This document shows positions 1-5,213 of a stretch of 8,377 bases of DNA, piece by piece. The first letter of the stretch is position 1. Every line of letters begins with the position of its first letter. This DNA is from DAOSVX01 sp964616495. Lineage in GTDB: Bacteria; Bacillota_I; Bacilli_A; RF39; UBA660. The notes under the pieces were generated by a model. The model saw nothing but the letters and a program-made list of their open reading frames with translations. It made no database searches and was not told the origin of the DNA. The DNA lies in the NCBI GenBank assembly GCA_964616495.1, contig CAZTRF010000042.1, positions 1 through 8,377 of the forward strand, written 5' to 3'. The position numbers were made by a program, and so were the translations under genes.

Positions 1-70
1 ATTCGTCACCGCAACTAGTTGCTGTAATCCCTGTTTTTCTTAAATTTTCAAAATTAATTACTGTCTTCAT
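1..70 (-). CDS. N-terminal fragment of an unidentified protein (23 codons, cut by window edge)
   Basis: An ATG at 70 opens a frame that stays open to the window edge. It encodes 23 residues starting MKTVINFENLRKTG and ending in SCGDE. An AGGAG motif (84-88) lies 13 nt upstream, a rather long spacing, and directly follows the TAA of the preceding gene. The gene would therefore be the last visible member of the transcript begun at the 2409-2436 promoter. The stretch INFENLRKTG resembles INFQNLRNLG at the start of the WXG100 protein at 2816-3112, so another WXG100-like or T7SS-linked protein is possible. With so few residues this is only a hint, and the product cannot be named. Confidence 0.6.
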   Translation of the reverse strand, partial: MKTVINFENLRKTGITATSCGDE

Positions 71-83
71 ATTTTTATTATCT

Positions 84-88
84 CTCCT
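84..88 (-). promoter_or_regulatory. Ribosome binding site of the truncated gene at 1-70
   Basis: AGGAG on the minus strand, beginning right after the stop codon (89-91) of the upstream small gene and 13 nt before the ATG at 70. The overlap of stop and ribosome site suggests the two genes share one mRNA. The spacing is longer than usual, so translation may be modest. Confidence 0.5.
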
Positions 89-466
89 TTATGTCTGCTC
101 AGTAGATGTTTCTTGTGCGGCTTTTTGGGCAGCTTTTTGAGCTGCAATAATTTGTTCTATAGCATTTTCATATGATTTTATTAATTCTTCTTTTTTAGTT
201 ATCTCCCCCGGTATTACTCCTTGACACGAAGAAAGAGAAGAAGATATAGATTGAATATTAGATGATAAAGTTTGGATTTTTTCTCCTAACGAATTACCAC
301 CATCGATGCTCAGACCATCTCCTAAAAATGAAGCGGCATTATTAGAATTTGTAGTAACCGATGTTAAATTGCCAATTAATCCCGCTATTGCTGAAGATAA
401 TGCTTTATATGCCTTTATATCATTTTCACAAGATTGTATCAACGCTTGATATTCCCCTATTGACAT
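89..466 (-). CDS. Small helical protein B, Lap/YwqH-like T7SS partner (125 aa)
   Basis: This is a 125-residue protein with no signal peptide or membrane segment. It looks mostly alpha-helical: a first helical region at about 1-80, a short turn with the motif IDGG (54-57), a conserved IPGEI (85-89), and a second helix ending in an Ala/Gln/Lys-rich tail. It is a paralogue of the 123-aa protein at 4841-5212: both share EYxALI near the start, DIxxYxxLSSAI, a (L/S)IDGG turn and IPGEI. Size, helical make-up and position beside a hydrolase with an LXG-like N-terminus resemble the small Lap/DUF5082 (YwqH-type) proteins that bind LXG effectors and take them to the T7SS. Membership of a named family is inferred from shape and context. 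The start is fixed by an AAGGAGG site (472-478), 5 nt upstream. It lies 13 nt after hydrolase B, so the two are probably co-transcribed. Confidence 0.8.
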   Translation of the reverse strand: MSIGEYQALIQSCENDIKAYKALSSAIAGLIGNLTSVTTNSNNAASFLGDGLSIDGGNSLGEKIQTLSSNIQSISSSLSSCQGVIPGEITKKEELIKSYENAIEQIIAAQKAAQKAAQETSTEQT

Positions 467-471
467 TTTTT

Positions 472-478
472 CCTCCTT
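472..478 (-). promoter_or_regulatory. Strong ribosome binding site of small protein B
   Basis: A full AAGGAGG on the minus strand, 5 nt before the ATG at 466 and directly after the TAA (480-482) of hydrolase B. It is a near-perfect Shine-Dalgarno and suggests this partner protein is made in good amount relative to the effector. Confidence 0.75.
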
Positions 479-479
479 A

Positions 480-2378
480 TTATCTAAAAATATTAATTAC
501 TAAATAACCATTGGTATAGGTAATCGTTATTATTTCATTTTGTTTAACAAAAGTAGCTCCATCACTTTGTAATAAATAACCATTTGATTGTAAAGAATTT
601 ATATAACTTTGATATTGACTTTGAGAAGCTACCGTTCCATATGATAATACATTGTTGGTGTTTTTAAAAATAGTCATATTGCCAAAGTTAACTGGTGGTA
701 GATTATTATAAACAGTGTTGCTTTCTAATATTTTATTAACATCGCTTTCCACACTTGTTTGATTAGGAGTTGAGGTTGAATAATTACCAGTATTTGTTGT
801 ATAGGATGAACCATTACTTTGACTATTAGCAGTATTAGAAACAGTATTTGTAGAGCCCGAATCTGAAGTGACAGTAGTGTTAGAAGCGGTATTCGCAGAG
901 CCTGAATCCGAAGTGACATTAGTGTTAGAAGCGGTATTTGCAGAGCCTGAATCCGAAGTAACGGTAGTGTTAGAAGCGGCGTTTTTAGAGCTAGAATCTG
1001 AAGAGAAAGTATCAGTTGAAATTTCCGACGTTGATTCTGATCCTATCCCACTAGTAGCAGCTGCCACTCCTCCCGCTATACTTGCCGCAATATTGATATC
1101 ACCATTATTTTCATTTATTAAATGTGCTGGAGCCCCATTACTATCATTACTAGATATGCTAAGTCCTAATAAACTATAATTAGGTTCATTAACAAAGCCA
1201 TTACCACTATTTTTACTAGCAGTTGAATCAAAAACATATGAATACATATCATCCCTGCTTACATGAACAATATTACCGTTACTTCCATCTATTGTATTAA
1301 AGGTATGAACTCCATCAACATTGTTATTAGTAATTTCATTAAAGTAGGCCTCATTAAATACATAAGGAACTGTGTCATGGCTACATCCATCCATAATTAC
1401 AAAATGAACATTTTTTCCGCTTGAAACTAAATAATTATAATTATTCATCATGTTTTCATTGGCACCACCTTCTCCTCCGGAACAAGTTAAATAAAAGGCA
1501 GTACCCGATGCTGCTAAACCTGCTTTTTCAGCAGCATTTAATTTATTTAATGAATATAAATTGTCCGAAATAACAGTATAGGTTGTCATAAAATCTGGAT
1601 ATTCAGCGGCAAACATATACCCTGAGGCACCATTAATACTATATCCGGCACCATGTATAGAATTAGTATTCACATTATATTTCTTAATTACTTCTTGTAA
1701 ATTATTATAAATAGAAGCTCTTAAAGCCACTCCTATAGAGTCTCTTGTTTTAAATTGTCCTCCATTAACTCCTCCGGTTATAGAAATCATAATTGTATTA
1801 TCCGGTGAGTAAGAGCTATTAATAATTTGATCAAATGCAGATGTACCATTTGTATTATGATACCCATTGCCATCTTTATCTAAAATAATTGTTTCTCCCG
1901 CTCCTGGCATATAAAAATATAAACTCGGATTGCTATTTTCAGTTAAACCTTCAGGCACTTTTACTTGCATAATATAAGAAGATTTATTACCATATTCATC
2001 AACTACCGATACCGGATAATAAAAAATCCCGGCTTCATAATTTCCATATGTTGTTTGAAATTGAATATCTTCAGAAACCGATGACAATCGATCAATAATC
2101 TCTTGCAAAGCATCTTCTTCAATTCCCTCTAAATCGCTAATATGTTGAGCACTATTTATATACATTGTAAGAGCATTGGACATATCAGTTGTACTCGTCC
2201 CTTTTAAATTATTAATAGCTGTAAGAAGTTCACCCATTTTAGGATAGTCACCTGGAATTGAAATACCGGCTACTGAACCTGCTGAACTTAAAGCACTTTC
2301 AAAAGATGCTTCGGCTTTGGTAATGGAATTATAAGATTCCATAAATTTTTCATTATCAAACTCTATTGAATTTGCCAT
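480..2378 (-). CDS. Hydrolase B: LXG-like N-terminus + alpha/beta-hydrolase + repeat linker + C-terminal domain (632 aa)
   Basis: The start is set at the ATG at 2378, not the in-frame ATG at 2393, because an AGGTGA site (2383-2388) precedes 2378 while nothing usable precedes 2393. Residues about 1-105 are helical with no signal peptide and contain L58-K-G60 followed by a helix, resembling an LXG/WXG-type T7SS targeting domain. Residues about 110-375 form an alpha/beta-hydrolase fold: YMPGAGE (about 156-162) is a likely oxyanion strand, GYSINGASG (245-253) is the nucleophile elbow with Ser247, and DGCSHD holds His334. It aligns with hydrolase A (shared DEYG...VPxG, GYS, SG and GxxH blocks), but GxSxG has become GYSIN, and Glu303 may replace the acid Asp. 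A short Ala/Gly-rich stretch (about 428-446) leads into a Ser/Thr/Asn linker with 15-residue repeats, then an 85-residue C-terminal domain shared with hydrolase A. Likely a T7SS-exported esterase/lipase-type effector or a weakened paralogue; the substrate is unknown. Confidence 0.85.
   Translation of the reverse strand: MANSIEFDNEKFMESYNSITKAEASFESALSSAGSVAGISIPGDYPKMGELLTAINNLKGTSTTDMSNALTMYINSAQHISDLEGIEEDALQEIIDRLSSVSEDIQFQTTYGNYEAGIFYYPVSVVDEYGNKSSYIMQVKVPEGLTENSNPSLYFYMPGAGETIILDKDGNGYHNTNGTSAFDQIINSSYSPDNTIMISITGGVNGGQFKTRDSIGVALRASIYNNLQEVIKKYNVNTNSIHGAGYSINGASGYMFAAEYPDFMTTYTVISDNLYSLNKLNAAEKAGLAASGTAFYLTCSGGEGGANENMMNNYNYLVSSGKNVHFVIMDGCSHDTVPYVFNEAYFNEITNNNVDGVHTFNTIDGSNGNIVHVSRDDMYSYVFDSTASKNSGNGFVNEPNYSLLGLSISSNDSNGAPAHLINENNGDINIAASIAGGVAAATSGIGSESTSEISTDTFSSDSSSKNAASNTTVTSDSGSANTASNTNVTSDSGSANTASNTTVTSDSGSTNTVSNTANSQSNGSSYTTNTGNYSTSTPNQTSVESDVNKILESNTVYNNLPPVNFGNMTIFKNTNNVLSYGTVASQSQYQSYINSLQSNGYLLQSDGATFVKQNEIITITYTNGYLVINIFR
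483..743 (-). other. C-terminal domain of hydrolase B, shared with hydrolase A
   Basis: Residues about 546-632 of the 632-aa protein. Compared with the end of hydrolase A, both show LPxxxxGN, a short Asn/Ser-rich turn with SY, YxxYxxxLxxxGxLLxxDG, and alternating beta-type residues up to the last residue. The pattern looks like a compact alpha+beta domain. It sits after a flexible linker, so wall or substrate binding is possible, but I do not recognise the family. Confidence 0.6.
804..983 (-). repeat. In-frame 45-bp tandem repeats in hydrolase B (three clear copies plus one decayed)
   Basis: Three consecutive 45-bp units (849-983), each encoding 15 residues of the form NTASNTTVTSDSGSA, are followed by a degenerate fourth (804-848). 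The units keep the reading frame and differ from each other at a few positions, mostly changing one residue at a time (for example NTN versus NTT, and GSA versus GST). They form the Ser/Thr/Asn-rich linker between the hydrolase and C-terminal domains. Such repeats can change in number by slippage or recombination and so vary linker length. They are protein-coding, not CRISPR. Confidence 0.9.
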
Positions 2379-2382
2379 TATA

Positions 2383-2388
2383 TCACCT
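2383..2388 (-). promoter_or_regulatory. Ribosome binding site deciding the start of hydrolase B
   Basis: AGGTGA on the minus strand, continuing as AGGTGAT, matches the 3' half of the full AAGGAGGTGATC consensus. It lies 4 nt before the ATG at 2378. The earlier in-frame ATG at 2393 has no such site, and if used it would place this motif inside the coding region. Confidence 0.7.
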
Positions 2389-2408
2389 ATCATTACTATG
2401 TATACTAT

Positions 2409-2436
2409 CTTATATTTTACTATATGTTACAGTCAA
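2409..2436 (-). promoter_or_regulatory. Sigma-A type promoter of hydrolase B
   Basis: The minus strand reads TTGACT (2436-2431), a 16-nt spacer, then TATAAG (2414-2409). Both boxes match the housekeeping consensus at five of six positions. Transcription would start near 2402, giving a leader of about 24 nt before the ATG at 2378. It lies just after the terminator of the WXG100 pair, so hydrolase B, small protein B and the truncated gene appear to form their own transcription unit. Confidence 0.65.
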
Positions 2437-2448
2437 AATCAAGAAATT

Positions 2449-2472
2449 AAAAAAACTACCAATAAGTAGTTT
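2449..2472 (-). terminator. Intrinsic terminator after the WXG100 pair
   Basis: On the minus strand AAACTAC (2472-2466) pairs perfectly with GTAGTTT (2459-2453) around a 6-nt loop, and the stem runs into seven consecutive T (2455-2449). The flanking A/G residues can extend the stem against the T-run. It begins 14 nt after the stop codon of the second WXG100 gene and ends just before the next promoter, which is the position expected for a real terminator. Confidence 0.75.
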
Positions 2473-2486
2473 CTTTGTTATTTTTA

Positions 2487-2789
2487 TCATTCATCTAAAA
2501 GTTCTTCAGCTAATTTTTCCACTTCATTATGAGCTTCAACGTATGCCTTTTGAGCATCGTCAACAAACTTTGAGTACTCAGTTATTGCCTGATAAAAGTT
2601 ATTAAAATTAGATGATAAACTTGTAAACCTTTCAGCTACTTTTCTAGATGCTTTGCTATCCCAAGAATCGTTTAAAGTATTCATATTCTTTTTAGCACTA
2701 TCTAATATTTCTCTGACATTATCAGCTGAAATTTTTATTTGATGAGCTTGTTCAGCAACAAGTTCTGGTTTCATTTTTTCAAAATCCAT
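2487..2789 (-). CDS. WXG100 family protein, variant WDS motif (100 aa)
   Basis: This is a 100-residue, highly charged helical protein of the size and helix-turn-helix layout of the ESAT-6/WXG100 family, the small T7SS substrates that also act as dimeric partners. The central turn reads LNDSWDSKAS, with W43-D-S45 in place of W-x-G, a variation also known in the family. Helix 1 spans about 6-40 and helix 2 about 48-97. It has no signal peptide and no Cys. I see no clear C-terminal YxxxD/E export signal. The ATG at 2789 has an AGGAG site (2798-2802) 8 nt upstream. It lies 26 nt after the other WXG100 gene, on the same transcript from the 3143-3171 promoter, and ends before a terminator. Likely forms a homodimer, or a heterodimer with the 98-aa neighbour. 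Confidence 0.9.
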   Translation of the reverse strand: MDFEKMKPELVAEQAHQIKISADNVREILDSAKKNMNTLNDSWDSKASRKVAERFTSLSSNFNNFYQAITEYSKFVDDAQKAYVEAHNEVEKLAEELLDE

Positions 2790-2815
2790 TTTTATTTCTC
2801 CTCTCTTTTCTGACT

Positions 2816-3112
2816 TTAATCAGTAGGAACAGAATTCTTTAAATTCTGTTGAACACCTTCTATTTTATCAGCAGCTGAATTTAAGAACAAACCATAATTA
2901 TCAATAACTCTCCCTAAGGTTTCCATTGTTGACTTATATTCTAAAACTTTATCAGCTAAAGCTTTATAATCTTCACCAGCCCAATTAGCTGAAAGTTTGT
3001 CTATAATATCATATATTTTTTTGATTTCAGCGCTATAATCAGCTGATTTCTTTTTTACTTCGCCACCTAAATTTCTTAAATTTTGAAAGTTGATTGAAAA
3101 ATCTGACGCCAT
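2816..3112 (-). CDS. WXG100 family protein (98 aa)
   Basis: The start is placed at the ATG at 3112 because a perfect AGGAGG (3120-3125) lies 7 nt upstream. The in-frame ATG at 3130 would put that site inside the gene. The protein is 98 residues, helical, with the classical W44-A-G46 motif in the context LSANWAGEDY between two long helices (about 8-42 and 48-90). These features match the ESAT-6/WXG100 family (EsxA/YukE type), exported by T7SS as helical-hairpin dimers without a signal peptide. It is the first gene of a two-gene WXG100 unit with its own promoter. Its N-terminus INFQNLRNLG resembles the truncated gene at 1-70. No YxxxD/E tail motif is evident. Probable role: secreted T7SS substrate, or a co-substrate for the adjacent hydrolases. 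Confidence 0.93.
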   Translation of the reverse strand: MASDFSINFQNLRNLGGEVKKKSADYSAEIKKIYDIIDKLSANWAGEDYKALADKVLEYKSTMETLGRVIDNYGLFLNSAADKIEGVQQNLKNSVPTD

Positions 3113-3119
3113 ATATTTT

Positions 3120-3125
3120 CCTCCT
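3120..3125 (-). promoter_or_regulatory. Ribosome binding site deciding the start of the first WXG100 gene
   Basis: A perfect AGGAGG on the minus strand with 7-nt spacing to the ATG at 3112. The upstream in-frame ATG at 3130 lacks a comparable site, so the shorter 98-aa product is preferred. Its MASDF start also fits WXG100 proteins better. Confidence 0.8.
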
Positions 3126-3142
3126 ATCATATCTATAAGTTA

Positions 3143-3171
3143 ATTATATAATTTTTTTAATTATTAATCAA
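3143..3171 (-). promoter_or_regulatory. Sigma-A type promoter of the WXG100 pair
   Basis: The minus strand reads TTGATT (3171-3166), a 17-nt A/T spacer including seven A, then a perfect TATAAT (3148-3143). The -35 box starts directly behind the stop codon (3174-3176) of hydrolase A. Transcription would start near 3136, giving a leader of about 24 nt. I see no terminator between hydrolase A and this promoter, so the WXG100 genes may receive both readthrough and their own, stronger transcription. The 61-nt gap is almost pure A/T, which raises the chance of a match by accident, but spacing and position are good. Confidence 0.65.
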
Positions 3172-3173
3172 TA

Positions 3174-4838
3174 TTAAATTTTCGTTACATTCACACTTAA
3201 ACTATTGCCTAGATATTGTAAATTTAATTTATAGTTATTATATTTGTAACTTCCGTCTTCTGATAATAAAAACCCTTTCATAAATAAATCAACAATATAT
3301 TCATTATAATCTTCAATAGTTATGTTTAGTAATTGATAAGAAAAGTTAGATGAGCTATTTGAATAAATAATATAATTCCCCGTTGTTACAGGCAAAAGAC
3401 TTGTAAATTCATTAATAGGGAGTACTGTAACGGTTGAATTATTAGGAGTATTATTATTTGAATGAACAGGAGTTGACTCATAAACAGGTGTATTTGAAGA
3501 CCCATTGTTATCTGCTTTTTGAGAAGAATCCGACGAATCTTTAGGTGTTTCTTTTTCATTTGGTGAATTAGTGGTATTTGGTGTTTCTTCTACACTAGGC
3601 TTATCATTATTAATTGGGGTCGTATCTGTAGTTGATGGATTAGATTCGTCCGTACTTGGTGATGCAACAGTAGACGGAGTTCCATTCGTTGAAGGAGTTT
3701 GCGCTGGCAAACCTATATTACTAATTACAGACTCTTTAGGATTGGCAATAACACTTTGATAAGATGGAACTAAATTACTGTAATTCCCCGTTTGAAGATT
3801 TTCAGTTGTAATAACTGAAGCAAGAAAATCATTTTTACTTACTTTCACAGTATTCTCCGGCATCGGATAGTTTTCTCCGAGTACCGCACTAGTCATATCA
3901 TTAAGTAATTCTGGAGAAATAACTGTATGGCCTATTGAATGGCCAACTCCCTCTACGCCATAAAGTGAGATATTAACTCCTGCTTCTTTTAATTTGTTAT
4001 AACATCTTTCAACCTCTCCAAAACGAACTGTTTCATCTGATACGCCACTAAACATGATGACTGAAGTCCCACTATTAGATAAGCCATTTACGACCTTACT
4101 AGTAATATTATGACCGGCTATAGGAACAAAAGTTGAAAAATAATTTGGATTTGCAGCTACCAGTCTAAAACCTTCAAAAGCTCCAGAACTATAACCCATC
4201 AAAGATATTCTACTTTTATCAACATTATATTCATTTGCGACTTTATCAATTGATGTTATTAAATTGGCTGATTGGCCGCTCCAATTACTCTTACAACTTG
4301 GAACATAGACAATAGCATTTAATTCTAATCCTTCGCTTAATAGCTTAGATATTCCAGCATTATTAACTCTATTAATACTTGTACATTCTCCACTTCCGGC
4401 TAAATAAGTAATCATTGGAAATTTTTTAGAAGAATTATATCCAGCAGGAACATAAATATAACATGGATATCCATATTCATCTGTAGATTCATACCTTTTA
4501 TAGCCGCCTTCATACTCAACATAGTCCAACCAATTTATACCTGATATTGTTTCGTCCATATTATCTAGTTTACTTAAAATATCATTTTCAATATCAATTA
4601 TATTTCCTATTTCTTTATTCCAACTACTAAATTGATCATTAAAAGATGTTATTTTTTGAGCTGTTTCTCCTAACAATTTACTAATTATTGCTTTCAAATC
4701 ACCAGCTCTTTTAAAACCACTAGGAATTCTTGATATACCTGATATTGATTTTATAACACTTCCATAATTTCCGGCTATATTTTTCATTTCATTATAGGCA
4801 TCTTCAAAGTTTGCTGTATTGTATTCTATATTATTCAT
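3174..4838 (-). CDS. Hydrolase A: LXG-like N-terminus + alpha/beta-hydrolase + linker + C-terminal domain (554 aa)
   Basis: Residues about 1-100 are helical without a signal peptide and carry L55-L-G57 inside a block (GDLxxxIxxLxG) aligning with hydrolase B, consistent with an LXG/WXG-type T7SS export domain. Residues about 105-325 form an alpha/beta-hydrolase of the esterase/prolyl-oligopeptidase-like type: YIYVPAGY and ITYLAGSGE (oxyanion region, 143-151), the nucleophile elbow GYSSG (215-219, Ser217), the acid in SGVSDET (Asp268), and His300 in GVGHSIGH. The catalytic triad thus looks complete. Residues about 379-470 are a Pro/Ser/Thr/Asn-rich linker, and 470-554 match the C-terminal domain of hydrolase B. 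The ATG at 4838 has a GGAG site ending 7 nt upstream that overlaps the end of the preceding gene; the gap is only 2 nt, so translation is probably coupled. Likely an exported esterase, lipase or wall-ester hydrolase; the substrate cannot be told from sequence. Confidence 0.88.
   Translation of the reverse strand: MNNIEYNTANFEDAYNEMKNIAGNYGSVIKSISGISRIPSGFKRAGDLKAIISKLLGETAQKITSFNDQFSSWNKEIGNIIDIENDILSKLDNMDETISGINWLDYVEYEGGYKRYESTDEYGYPCYIYVPAGYNSSKKFPMITYLAGSGECTSINRVNNAGISKLLSEGLELNAIVYVPSCKSNWSGQSANLITSIDKVANEYNVDKSRISLMGYSSGAFEGFRLVAANPNYFSTFVPIAGHNITSKVVNGLSNSGTSVIMFSGVSDETVRFGEVERCYNKLKEAGVNISLYGVEGVGHSIGHTVISPELLNDMTSAVLGENYPMPENTVKVSKNDFLASVITTENLQTGNYSNLVPSYQSVIANPKESVISNIGLPAQTPSTNGTPSTVASPSTDESNPSTTDTTPINNDKPSVEETPNTTNSPNEKETPKDSSDSSQKADNNGSSNTPVYESTPVHSNNNTPNNSTVTVLPINEFTSLLPVTTGNYIIYSNSSSNFSYQLLNITIEDYNEYIVDLFMKGFLLSEDGSYKYNNYKLNLQYLGNSLSVNVTKI
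3429..3704 (-). other. Low-complexity Pro/Ser/Thr/Asn linker of hydrolase A
   Basis: Residues about 379-470 of hydrolase A consist mainly of P, S, T, N, D and E with loosely repeated TPST, NPSTT and ETPN-type units. Unlike the linker of hydrolase B it is Pro-rich and lacks exact DNA repeats. Such linkers are typical of surface or exported proteins that hold a catalytic domain away from an anchoring or binding domain. It should be unstructured. Confidence 0.75.
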
Positions 4839-4840
4839 AT

Positions 4841-5212
4841 TTATACTCCACTTTTTTCTTCTCGTTCTTTTTTAGCTCTAGCTGCCGCCTCAAGACTACT
4901 GATTGCACTTTCCCATCCCGTAATTTGTTCTTTTAAAGCGGATATTTCGCCAGGAATTGATGCAGCAATCGATCCTAATTCTGATACCATATCAGACAAG
5001 GCTGTAGCATATTCTGCAAAAGAGTTTAAATCTACTGCTCCACCATCTATTAGTAAGGCTGTAGTTAACTTGTTCCCAATGCTTTTTAAATGAGAACTCG
5101 TTTCTCCTATCGATGATGATATCCCTGATATAGCTGATGATAAAACTCCATAATCGGCAATATCCGTATTTGCTTGAGCTATTAATGCTCGATATTCTGC
5201 TATTGAAGCCAT
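4841..5212 (-). CDS. Small helical protein A, Lap/YwqH-like T7SS partner (123 aa)
   Basis: A 123-residue helical protein, paralogue of the 125-aa protein at 89-466. Shared blocks are EYRALI (6-11), DIADYGVLSSAISG (17-30), LLIDGG (53-58) and IPGEI (86-90), and both end in an Ala-rich charged helix. There is no signal peptide, membrane segment or Cys. Small helical proteins of this size next to LXG effectors are commonly Lap-type (DUF5082/YwqH and related) chaperone or targeting partners; assignment here is by resemblance and context. It is the first gene of the accessory cassette and follows rpe after 1 nt. Its AAGGAGG ribosome site (5220-5226) is formed by the last codons of rpe, so its expression is tied to the kinase-rsgA-rpe transcript. 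It precedes hydrolase A by 2 nt, suggesting coupled production of a 1:1 pair. Confidence 0.82.
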   Translation of the reverse strand: MASIAEYRALIAQANTDIADYGVLSSAISGISSSIGETSSHLKSIGNKLTTALLIDGGAVDLNSFAEYATALSDMVSELGSIAASIPGEISALKEQITGWESAISSLEAAARAKKEREEKSGV

Positions 5213-5213
5213 T

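Noticed and set aside
725..919. Second minus-strand frame (64 codons) inside hydrolase B
   Set aside because: It is a Leu/Ile-rich out-of-frame reading of the Ser/Thr repeat region, without a ribosome site or family features.
849..983. Regularly spaced repeats that could suggest a CRISPR array
   Set aside because: The units are directly adjacent without unique spacers, keep the reading frame and vary by point changes, so they are protein repeats.
868..1179. Open frame of 103 codons on the plus strand across the 45-bp repeats
   Set aside because: It is the antisense shadow of the repeats in hydrolase B: a VLEAVFAEPESE-type repeat arises only because the unit is a multiple of three. It has no ribosome site and lies inside a well-supported gene.
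2379..2393. Five-residue longer start for hydrolase B (ATG at 2393)
   Set aside because: No Shine-Dalgarno lies upstream of it, and it would place the AGGTGA motif inside the gene.
2366..2605. Plus-strand frame of 79 codons across the 2379-2486 intergenic region
   Set aside because: It runs through a terminator and promoter and antisense to a WXG100 gene, with no ribosome site. The hydrophobic composition is what AT-rich antisense DNA gives.
3113..3130. Six-residue longer start for the first WXG100 gene (ATG at 3130)
   Set aside because: It would bury a perfect AGGAGG in the coding region and is not supported by its own ribosome site.
3141..3165. A/T-rich inverted sequence after hydrolase A as a terminator
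   Set aside because: On the transcribed strand the run is A, not U, and the stem would be A-U only. The stretch is better read as promoter spacer and -10 box.
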